Shown piece after piece: positions 41,801 to 52,700 of a stretch of DNA of 64,000 nucleotides. Both the position numbers and the translations under genes were made by a program. The DNA lies in contig CM063283.1 in assembly GCA_032173965.1 (NCBI GenBank), positions 81,966,743 to 82,030,742 of the forward strand. The letters run 5' to 3'. The notes below the pieces were generated by a model. It worked only from the letters and a program-made list of their open reading frames with translations. It made no database searches and had not been told where the DNA came from. Each line of letters starts with the position of its first letter. The stretch's first letter is position 1. The DNA is from Sitta carolinensis (lineage: Eukaryota; Chordata; Aves; Passeriformes; Sittidae).

Positions 41801-44733
41801 CCAAGCACTTGAAAATCCCAGACAAGTGGTCATCTGCTGTATAAACCACCTTAACGTTTCACATTCATACTGGATGCACTGAGCTTGCTGAGATATATTT
41901 CAGAGGGACAACACAGGATACCAGATACATCCTGGGTAAACTTGGATTCTTTGTCTGTAAAACTCTATAAATCCTGAGTAGTTTGATGGACCTAGGGCAC
42001 ATGTTTACCTGTTTTTCACATAGCACCTATAGATTCACAAGATTATCTATCCACCAAAGAGAAAATTATTTTCTTTTCTAATCTCATTTAAGGATTTCAA
42101 ATCTGAAATCAATTTCACGTCTGTCCTACTTTGCTTCGTGCCTAAAAGATCTTTTCTTGCAATGTCTAACATATTCACCACTCCCCTTTGCTAAATAACT
42201 TAATAGTGTGTCTATTAAATACTTGCCTTCATAATCCATCTTTCCACTGCTTTGACCAGTTTTCCTCTTTGTGCCCTAGAAATACACCTGCCAACAATAG
42301 ATTTCTGGTCCAACATGTTCATTTGCAAAATTTCTATGGCTGCTAAAATGACAGGCACAGGATACCCTACAGGGTATCCTGCTCAGAGGATCACTGAGAT
42401 TTTGCCTTTTCAAACAGCTGAAGGGTGATTCAAGTATTGAGTGCCCATCTTTTCAGGAGGGAAAGCCAGCCTGCAAGATCAAGATGCTACTGGCCTCTCC
42501 AGGTGCATGGAGAGAGGGAGCAGGAGGCTCCGCAGGAGCAGACACCCGTAACAACCAGACTTAACCTATCTGCCAAGTCTACCACTTTTAACATTTGAAA
42601 TGTTGGCAGGTATCAAACCAGAACATGGTTTTAAGGGCACTTGTAACACCTTGGACTTCTCTCACACCTCTGATGTTCACTGACAGCTCTCATTAAATTA
42701 ATCCCTATAAAGCAGTGGGGATTTGGACAATTTTGCCACTCTCTCAGAAGGTGTTACACTTCTACTTCACCACCATTAAGAAGCCTGGCCACCCAGTCTC
42801 TTGTCCCAGAAAAAAAACAAGTATTTGGAAAAAAAATCCCATCAACAGAATTCTAGGAAAAACAAGGTTGCCCAGGGAAGTCTAACCAACAGCTAACACT
42901 CATGGACTGAGAACAAACAGAGACCTACAAGAAGATATCATAAAATTAACATTTTAATGGAAACTGAGGGAAGCATTCTTATAAAGTTCCAAACAGTTGC
43001 AGCCATGGGATATATCAATTTCTTTAGAAGGAAGGTTTCCCATACAATGATTTAAAGCTTTGTAGGTGAATTTTGTTTTTAAGTTTCTCGCAGATAATGT
43101 TTGTATGTGCTGTCCTTGACTGGGCCCTTAGGCTATCAGTGAACATGTTGCCTTGGTTAAACCATTTCTAACTCTGGATGGAAATAAAAAAATCTATTCA
43201 CTGTTTTCAAGCTAAAACGTTCAGACTCTGCCTTGACTCCAAAAATTACTTCATAAAAGTATCTTCTGCCAAGAGATCATGAGGTAAAATTAATGGCATT
43301 AAATTATTTGTCTGTCTTCTCATTTTGCCTCTGCAATGCCAAACTGTCCTTTCCTCTAATACATATCATTAGGAAAACAGCTAGAAATAAACTTGTGAAA
43401 ATCCTGCTGTGATAAGCTGATGAGACACAAGGGATTCTGTAGAGCATGACTTGTCTGAAATGATGGCAGAAAGATCCTGTATTCACCTTGCCAGCATCTT
43501 TTGCTGGAATAACTAACCCCTTTATTTTACACAGTAAGGCTCAGTCACATCTGAGAAGCCTTATTAGCCACCAGCAACTAACAAAAAATAGCCTGAAAGT
43601 GAAATATTCTCTGTCCAAGAACGTGACCTCTTCAGACAAGTTGCCATGGAACATGGAACATGGACAACTCACCAAATAAACTTTTGTGCTGCTGACCCCT
43701 GGAAAGCCAGACAGAATAGAGAGCACATGCAATCACTCCTCGTGGATACCAAAGACAATATTCATAACTAATAAGTGTGTATGATTCTAAATAAAAGTTG
43801 TTTGTTTCATTTTCATTTGAACCTGTAGATGCTGCATGGAGGAGTAACCACTGAAACATGTTAATGTTGATTCTCATGTAGCTAGAAAAAATAATGTCAA
43901 AAATTTGGTATTCTTGTATCTCTGGAAACCAAGCAATGGTAAACCCTTCACTGGTTTCAGAGCTAAAATGCATCTTAAATGTAATTGGGCAAAGTCATCT
44001 GTGTTGAAATAAGCAGTATCAAATCCAAGGAGATCAACAAACATTTATGTGGATGCTGTTCCCAATGAAAAGCCTGGACAATTTTTAACTATTAATCACT
44101 CAGTCATTTACATATTTGTATCAGAAATTAACTGAGATCAAGTCCCTTTGACTATGTGTTTAATTTAGAATTCTGAACCTAATAAAACATCTGAAAGAAT
44201 GAGACACAACCCCATTCTTTATCCTGTGTGGCTGATGGATTTCTTCTGGTCAGTCTGAAACCACTGCCAGCAATCTGTGGAGATGTTGTCATCTTTTAGA
44301 CACACCCACTCCTAAACACATGACTTTTAAAATTTTATTTAATTTTAATTTTAATTTGGAAATGGTCACCATGATGGAAAACCATTTATTCTTCACTTTG
44401 CAGTTCTGCCACAACATTTCAGCTAAGTGCAGCTTATCAACACCACAATTAATACATTTGGAAGTGAAAAACCCATCAAATTTTTTAGGTTGTCAAAGTG
44501 ACAACTGGGGACAAGGACTGATGTCATAAAATGGAATTGTGATAGGGTTTTAGTAGCCACCTGATACAGACCAAGCTCCTTCTCTCAAACTCTGCTGGAG
44601 ACACCTGTGCTTTCCTGCACTGGGGAATTTACAAAGGATTCAGGGCAGGAAAACTGGCTGAGACAGGAAGCTTTTCTTCTAACCAATTTACCATTGTATT
44701 AAAGTTGCTTTTTCCAGCCCAGTATCAAAAAGA

Positions 44734-44758
44734 TTTTTTTTTTTTTTTTTTTTTTTTT
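44734..44758. repeat. Homopolymer T25
   Basis: Twenty-five consecutive T in otherwise unique sequence. Confidence 0.97.
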
Positions 44759-47086
44759 ATTCCTGACACCCTCAGAACAATCAGTGCGATCACAATTACT
44801 TTGACAGGCATGGTGGAATTGGAGTAGGCAGAAAATGGCCTTAATGGGAATCTTTTACAAAGCAGCTGTTAGAGTGTGGTAACAAGACTCTGAATAAATG
44901 GCAGCTACATAACTTCCCCTAATCAGATTGGAGCAATCAGCTTGAAAAATTTTCCCATATGTTGAAGAGTGGAGCTTAGGCCTAGGGTTATGGCAGGGAC
45001 ACAGGCCATGGTAAGGTTACAAAGTCTGGCTACAATTAAACACTCACTGCAGAAATTGTGATGATGCTTCGGGGAGCTATTGCACTTTAGCCATTTGTAA
45101 TTGCATGCTCGGAAATTACTCACTCCAAAATTACTCGGGGCCCAGTTACACGGTTTACAAACATATGTTCTCAGCGAGAGGGAAAAACATTATCCTTCCA
45201 ATGGGCACCATTTATAGATCTTTTTAATTGTTATTAATGAAATGTAACTTTGTGAGATTGTTTACTAATAAGTTCATGTGATTTTTAGGGAGTTCTATTT
45301 ATCATTAATTAAATTATTAAGGCACATTTCTGCCTAGCAGGGTTAAATCTGCAATTCTTGCAGTCTTTTAATGCCCTGGTTTAATGCTTGTCCTGTCAGC
45401 ACTCATTGAGTAACCCAGACAGAGCATTTCTCCTTAGTAGAGGTATTTCTTAGTTGTTTGCAGACTACACCACACTTCTGTGGGTCACATTATCTAGAGC
45501 AGGATATGTGGGCTGGCACCTGATCTGTGTATCAGTGCTGCCACTTCAGATATATTTTAGGGCTGATAAAGTGTGAAAGTTATGTGGAAAATTAGCATGT
45601 CACAAGCTTTGTAATTATACAGCTTTTTATGAATTTAATGAAGAAAGACAAGGCCTTCAGGGTGTCTCTTTTTACTGGCAGTTAATACAAGGAAATTTTC
45701 CATTATGTTCCAAAGCCTATCCTTCTTGCATTTCCGAATTCTGGGAAAGAGACAGCCAATGTGCTTTACAGTTCTAGAGAACAAGATGTACTAGTGACTG
45801 ACAGCACTAATGACCTGTCCTCTTTATTGGATGTGAAAGGACAAGCATAGAGCACCAAGTGTGCTCATGGTACAAATGGGGGTGATCGGAAAACCCACAG
45901 AAGTAGATAAGTGTAATTTTAGAAAATGCATGCCCTTTTCAAATGCACTTGGTTCATACACTGAGCTTCAGAAAGATGGAGAGATGTAGTGTTTGATACT
46001 CTGTTTGGAGACTTCATCTGTACAGCAGGACCTCCAGTAGCTTCCAAACAATGTTTTGTACAAAGAATGAGGCATGATCCTCCATATCTCATGGGAGGCT
46101 CTAAAAGAGAGAATTCTGAGAGAATTTTTCCAGCACTGTGGCCCACTGTTAAGATCTTCATTGTTGTCTCATGACAGAAACTGAATGCAAAAGCATACAA
46201 ATGAACAGCTACCTCATCCGCTTTAAACAGAGTACATGTGATTCCCCATGCTTTTATTTATTTATTTTAGCTTTCAGCAGAGGCGCAAAGTTATGTAGCT
46301 TGGGGAGGAATTTGGAAAAGAAGTTGCTGTCCTGTGTCCTGCTGTCCTGTGACTGATGTTAACCAAATGGTCTTCCTCGTCTCCATGCAATAGTCAGGAA
46401 ACCAAAGTTGGCCCTTTGAGATGGTAGCTCAGTCCTGCTGCTCTGAAAGGACATGGTTTGGCATCAGAGCATGCTCAGGGCTGGGATAACACTTCTGAGT
46501 GTGTGCACTTTCCCGTGAGCCAGGGAGCTCCCTGTGAGTACTTGTTTCTCCCTTGCTCCCGGTGTTGGTCTCGCCCTTGCAAGTGTTCCAAGTGGCATAA
46601 ACTAATGTAAGGTCCTGCTTTAGGGTTTAGGATGTTCCAGGACCCCCTTTGTGTCTTCCAGCGAGTAAAATCTTAAATTCGGTAAATATGAATTGGTTAG
46701 ATTCTGTCAACAGTGTGCTTGAATTCACTAGGCCAAATATTTGTGTTCTTTTTTCATAGGAATTTTTAAAAATAATTTCACAATCCTCTTATTCAAAAAG
46801 AAGTTGTTTTAGCTTACTTGTTTTTCTTAAATGGGACTTTTTTTTGTGTCTCATTCTATGGACTGAGATACAGTAGGTGGGCAGGATGCCGTTAAAAAGT
46901 ACTTGTACCAATATAGTCCTGATACCAATTGCTACACTTTTTATTGGAGACTGTAGATAGTAGCTTTGGATTTCAGTTTCATCTGGAAGTATATGTTGGG
47001 TGACAAGATTTTTCATGCTGCCTTCTGGAGAAACAGCACTACACTTTAACCTTTCTTTAATGCATAAAAAGCTAATGGGAGAAAGT

Positions 47087-47089
<3 letters not shown>

Positions 47090-47117
<28 letters not shown>
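47090..47117. repeat. Homopolymer T28
   Basis: Twenty-eight consecutive T, followed by ATTTTGGG. Confidence 0.97.
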
Positions 47118-47405
47118 ATTTTGGGAAAAAATTAAAAGACTCCTGCTATCATCTTAATTTTAATTTCAAATATTAATCAAGAAATTTATTTGGTTTGTTT
47201 CCTTTTCAACCTTTTTTTCCTTTTACTACTGTGAAAAGGATATGAAGGAAAAGTAATTCAGGTTTTGACAAAGTATTTTAAATCCCTGTTTGGTGAGAAA
47301 ATTCAGACAAAAAGGATATTTGCACCGTTCAACAGTGCTTATTTAATTTTCACCCTATTCTGATGCTGACACAAGAAAAGGGGTGACATAAATAGTGACT
47401 ACTTC

Positions 47406-47502
47406 AGTGTAGACAGCTTTCTGGCTAAGAAGCCATTTCCAGGACATGTCAAGCACAAAGAGCACTGTCGATGGCTTCTGGAGCCAGGCAGCTGTCTACA
47501 CT
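47406..47502. repeat. 97-base near-perfect hairpin (MITE-like or pre-miRNA-like)
   Basis: Three nested blocks pair: AGTGTAGACAGCT (47406-47418) with AGCTGTCTACACT (47490-47502), CTGGCT (47421-47426) with AGCCAG (47482-47487), and AGAAGCCAT (47428-47436) with ATGGCTTCT (47471-47479). That gives 28 paired bases in each arm, broken only by a TT/GC internal loop and an A versus GG bulge. The terminal loop is 34 bases and contains a further GACA/TGTC pairing. The symmetry suits either a short hairpin-type DNA-transposon remnant or an RNA hairpin. I cannot name a family and see no target duplication. Confidence 0.75.
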
Positions 47503-48843
47503 AGGGCTCACTCTCCTGTTAATACCAGGCTAGTGGAATCAGTGCCTCTTCAGATTTTAATCAAACTACCTGAAATGTTGCTGAATACTGTGTGAGCTGC
47601 AGGACAGAAGGACTTAAATTGTTTTCAGCACTGTTCAGACATGGTCGCTGTTGACACCAGTCGTCAGCAGCCAGTACTTTTCCTAGGGTACAGGCTATAA
47701 TGTCCTCACAGCTTGAAAATCATTCATTCTCACAACACCCACACATTCTTCTTCATGTGGTATGTTTTCTTGAGAAAAAAAAAATAAAAAAGAGAGATAG
47801 TCCAAATAAAACAATACTTGCATTAAAAAACATGGCTATTCACAGGGTTTGTAGAAACGTACCCATTCGTAAATTGGTTATAAAGATTTGAAAACCTAAA
47901 GAGACAGACATAGTTTGTGGTTGTTAGATATGTGGATTTCTCTCTCCCTCTTAGAGAAAAGAAAACATTTATATTCAGCTTAAAAATTGTTTTTGGAACT
48001 AAGCTGCAATTGTGCATATTCATTGAAAGAGAGTGGAAAGAGAGTGGAATAGTAGCCTGTCACCTGAGACCCCCAAATGTAAACGAACGACTCTTAGAAA
48101 GAAAGCACGGCTATCCATCCTACTATCCATCACTGAGATGTTAAGGTTAAAATGTATCCCCCTTGGTACCATGTCTAGTATTTGTGTAATGGTAGGAAAG
48201 TGTAGAGCTAGACCATAACCTGATTCTCGGGTACTTACCCACACAAAGCTTTTCAACACCCTGGATGTGTGCCAGCAGTAGGAAACAGGGCTGTTTCTAG
48301 CTGCACAAGGCATATTGAGTGATACAGGCAGAGCCCCACATCTGGGTGTATGGGCTGCTCTTGTCTGGGGATTGCTCCTGCTTCAGAACTACTTTACCGT
48401 TTGGTTTTTACCCAGCCACTACGTTCTCTGTCCAGATGCCAAGGACTTCCCAGCTCCTGCACCTACAATCTCTCAGGGTCCTTCATCTGACCTCTCCTGT
48501 CTGTGTAGGCATATCCCCCTCGGAGGGGAGGTAGGGCTGCCACCCATCTTGCTCGTGGATCTCACACAGTGCCCAGTGACAGCAGGGGCAGTAACTCTGC
48601 AAATGGACTTGGCAGCCATATAATTTCAGGGTATCTTGAAGACTTATAAAGGAAAAAGTGATCTTCAGACAAGTCTTTGCATGCAGGGTAGTGGCTTCTG
48701 TTTGCACAGTCATGAAGAACATGCAAGTTTAATATGAAATACTCCAGTAATTATTTGAATAAATTGTAATAAATGTAATATGAGGGGTTGGGGTGGGAGT
48801 AATGGTGGGAGATGAGAAGCTGAAGGAAGAAAGAAGAGAAAGC
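47503..48843. other. Unique non-coding DNA
   Basis: No gene recognised. A 102-codon plus frame at 48315-48623 has a hydrophobic N-terminal stretch (residues about 11-24) but resembles no family I know, and its neighbourhood shows no splice or promoter context. Confidence 0.55.
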
Positions 48844-49741
48844 AGAAAGAGAAGAAAGAGGGAGGAAGGAAGGAAAGGAGGAGGAAAGGAAAAGGAAGGA
48901 AGGAGGAAGGGAGAGGGAAGGGAAGGGAAGGGAAGGGAAGGGAAGGGAAGAGGAAGGAGGAAGGAGGGAAGGGAAGAAGGAAGGAAGGGAAGGAAGGGAA
49001 GGGAAGGGGAAGGGAAGGGAAGGGAAGGGAAGGGAAGGGAAGGGAAGGGAAGGGAAGGGAAGGAAGGAAGGGAAGGAAGGAAGGGAAGGAAGGAAGGAGG
49101 AGGAGGGAAGGGAAGGAAGGGAAGGAAGGAAGGAAGGGAAGGAAGGGAAGGAAGGAAGGAAGGAAGGAGAGGAAGGAAGGAAGGAAGGAAGGAAGGAGAA
49201 GGAAGGAAGGAAGGAAGGAAGGAAGAAGGAAGGAGAAGGAAGGAGAGGAAGGAAGGAAGGGGAAGGAAGGAAGGAAGGAAAAGGAAGGAAGGAAGGAAGG
49301 AAGGAAGGAAGGAAGGAAGGAAGGAAGGAGAAGGAAGGAAGGAAGGAGAAGGAAGGAAGGAAGGAAGGAAGGAAGGAAGGAAGGAAGGAAGGAAGGAAGG
49401 AAGGAAGGAAGGAAGGAAGGAAGGAAGGAAGGAAGGAAGAGGAAGGAAGGAAGGAAGGAAGGAAGGAAGGAAGGAAGGAAGGAAGAGGAAGGAAGAAAGG
49501 AAGGAAGGAAGGAAGGAAGGAAGGAAGGAAGGAAGGAAGGAAGGAAGGAAAAGAAAGAAAAGAAAAAAAGAAAAGGAAAAGGGAAAAGAAAGAAAAGAAA
49601 AGAAAAGAAAAGAAAAGAAAAGAAAAGAAAAGAAAAGAAAAGAAAAGAAAAGAAAAGAAAGAAAAAAGAAAAGAAAAGAAAAGAAAGAAAGAAAAGAGAA
49701 AATAAAAGAATAAAAGAAAAAGAAAAGAAAAGAGAAAAAGA
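48844..49741. repeat. Giant polypurine tract: (GGGAA)n, (GGAA)n, (GAAAA)n
   Basis: From 48844 to 49702 the plus strand has no pyrimidine at all (859 bases); three isolated T and a few more purines extend it to about 49741. It is zoned. Pentamer GGGAA blocks lie at about 48913-48949 and 49008-49063, tetramer GGAA and mixed units fill about 49064-49550 (longest pure GGAA run about 49349-49439), and pentamer AAAAG repeats fill about 49590-49660. The two long open frames through it (306 codons plus, 353 codons minus) read Arg/Lys/Glu/Gly and Ser/Phe/Leu/Pro repeats and are not genes. Confidence 0.98.
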
Positions 49742-52700
49742 CAGAAGGATTTCTGTCTGAGTTAATGGTGAGAAATTTACAGCTGGTCAAAATTCCACAG
49801 GTTTGCCTCCAATGTTGATGAATATGTTAAAACTTGTGGGAGCCACAACCACAGTTTTCATTAAACCTATTGAAAAACACCTAAGCAAAGTGGTAAAAAT
49901 AGCTACATTCATAGACATCTTGTCTACCCTGTGGTTCCCACCAGTGGGATTTTTTTTCTTACGTGCACACTTCCACAAATCAAATCAGGAGTATAGCATG
50001 GACATGAGGTATTTTACAACCAAGTTAAGAAGGGCCAACCACTTCTTAGAATGGTAGGTTTCTGGAGTGTAGACAAGGCTAAAGGAATTGAACTGGCAAT
50101 GAAAATGAATCCCTGGTCAATCATAACACTTCTGAAATGGTACCTAAGAGTTTTGTCTGGTCTGCTGTAATCCTTGCTTTTATTTCCAGCTTGTTCAATG
50201 GAACCTCTAACTGCAAGAGATTCATCCAGTTTTGTGTTTGTGATCCAACCTAGAGTAACTCAGTTGAGAGTTTTACCTGAGTAAAACCTGCAGGAACATG
50301 GTTTAGCCTTACAATAATGTCAGTTCCAAAATCCATCACATTTAAAAATCAGGAAGTTATAAAATGCATAGATATCTTAATTTTCCTACCACTCTGCAAA
50401 GATCTTGGCAATTAAACATACAGAAAGTTGCAGTGACTATAGGTCAGGAAGTTTGATGATTAGTGGTTAAGAAACAAAATACCTTCCTTGTCTTATACAC
50501 ATACCTAAATTTCTTCAAGGAAAATGAGCAGCTCTATTTGCCTAATTACCACTTACACAAAGGGAAAATACTATTCAGCTCTTCAAATGAAATTAATAAC
50601 TTCATGGCCAGCACATAAAGCATTTATTCCAATTGCTCCCATTTCTAAGAAACAGAAGCTGAAGCTTTCTCTTTTACAGCAACAAGAAAGGATGTTGAGT
50701 AGAAATTTTCCCACCAAGTTGTGCAGAGTCTTCAATAAGTTAGTTTATCTTGTCTGTTTATATAATGTACTGAACTGTATTTCCCCTGGTATCCTCTTCA
50801 AACTTCAGGTTAGTTCTGTGCTATGTAACTACAGGAAAGAAAGGATTAAGAAGCAAAATCAGACCACAAAAGAAAGCTGTTTCCCTTTACTTGCATGTGA
50901 AGTTCATTTGCTCCAAGCACTAGAAACACTATCTCATCTGCCCTGTTTGGATCCCCCCAGCAAGGTAAAGAACTGGGGATGTTTTCTCTCTGGACTCTTA
51001 CTCAGATACTCCCATTGTCCTGGTTTATCTTTCTCATTAAAACAACAAACCAGATCAATGTTACTTTGGAAAACTAAAAATGTATTGAAGATGGAAGATG
51101 CAGCCAAGTCTCACAACAAAAACTTTCATCTTGAAGTCAGAGTGCAAAGGAGGTTTTTGTGGACGGTGTTGGGAGCTGCAGTAGTTTTTACCACCCTGAC
51201 AATATACATGTATTGCTTGTGGGAGTCCTCCATTCATCTGTCTTTCATTCACTGGGCTCTTCCAAGTTGTGACAACTACTAGGCTCCAGACCTCTGGCCT
51301 GGGTGAGAGGAACAAGATCTTTACATCTTCCTCTGTCTCTGGGGAGTCCTTGGTGTAGGTGAAGTGAGAGTAGCTCAGATGAGATCAGAGTAGAAAGGTA
51401 CAGTGGCACAGGTTGGTGGGAACCTGTGAGCTCCACCAAGTCCAGTGGGGCAGCACGCATGAATACAATCTGGCAATGAGTCCTCAACAGTACTCTGTCA
51501 TTCTATGCTGTCCACAACACAGGTTGTCACCCTGCTCCTACCACCTCCCAGAAAGGAACTCATATGCCAGTTGAATACATAGGGCTTTTTTCCCCTTTAA
51601 AATCCTGGTTTCTTTCCTCACTTCAGAGCAGTAATAACTTCAAAGGATTTACACAAGAGACACCAATGATAGGCTTTGGTTGAAGATGCTGACTTCAGCA
51701 AAGACACTGAAGGTCTTAGGGCTCAAGTTCTCTCTACTAATATATTAATGATAATTCAATATTTACAGCATGAAAGCTTGAGCTTTTTTTAAGGAAAACA
51801 ACACATATTGTGCAGCAAAGGCTGACATCAAAATTTTTCAAGGCTGATTGTAGTTAGGTGTTATCAGTATGACTGTAAATTTAAGGGGCTTTTTGGAAAT
51901 ATTTTATCACTGGTAGGAGAAAGGGCCAAAAACTGCTTGCATTATCATAGCCAATACCCTTCTTAAAGTTGGAAGAACAATTCATATGAGCCTGGGAAAA
52001 GGCTTTGTTACCCAGCTATGAAATCTTACAGATTAGTAAAACTCTAAGGGTTGCTAGTAGGCAAAACAGCTCCTTTGTAAAACTGAGTGCCTGTAACTAT
52101 GTTTGAACTACCCAAGCACACCAGAAAATGTACATTGAGAAGCCTTGCAGTAGGAATGCTGCCTGCCCTCCCCCAGAGGCAGTGTGACACAGAGGCACCA
52201 GTATCCTTCCACTACATCATTCTCAGCTGCAATGCAGCAACTCTAGAGGAAAAAATTTATTTCCTGTCCCCTTGGTTGACAGACTTCCAGTCACAGCTGC
52301 CAGCAACAACTGAAGTGTTGTGGCGATTTCAGATTTCAGTAACCCCACAGTCACAGTGAATATCAGTTGGCATGAGCTCTCATAGTCACCTATCATCATC
52401 ACATAGTCCCCTTTTTAGGTTAATAAAAAGCAGACTTGACAAGTGAGGAAGGAGGCTCTGGAAATGGGAGAGCTGGGGAAGCTCTCTGCTTCATTGCCAT
52501 TTATGAGTGACTTTGCCTAACCATAGAGCAATGGAGGAATATTCTCAGCATGATTTCAGTGTTGTGGTGCCCAAGGTAAAAAAACCCAGGTTATTTGAAG
52601 GAGTGGCATCCATTGCATTTGAGGCATTTGATGTCCATATAGTGTATGATACCTTTATACACTGAGGGTATCCAGCAGAAGGTCAGGCATCCCAGAGCAT

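Larger units (their letters stand above)
37506..47405. other. Unique AT-rich non-coding DNA
   Basis: No gene recognised. Holds T20 at 39734-39753, T25 at 44734-44758 and T28 at 47090-47117, plus a C8A13 run near 37542-37559. It also has an 18-base perfect direct repeat (38697-38714 and 38831-38848), a 20-base near-palindrome at 42360-42379 and an ATTA-rich block at about 45120-45420. The 109-codon minus frame at 40114-40443 lies in slightly GC-richer DNA but matches nothing known to me. Confidence 0.55.

Noticed and set aside
48315..48623. 102-codon frame with a signal-peptide-like start
   Set aside because: Only the hydrophobic N-terminus is suggestive; no homologous domain, poor context, and two frames of similar length overlap it.
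48729..49790. 353-codon minus-strand frame and 306-codon plus-strand frame
   Set aside because: Both are translations of the polypurine microsatellite (Ser/Phe/Leu/Pro and Arg/Lys/Glu/Gly repeats). A purine-only strand can contain only a few stop codons, so long frames are automatic.
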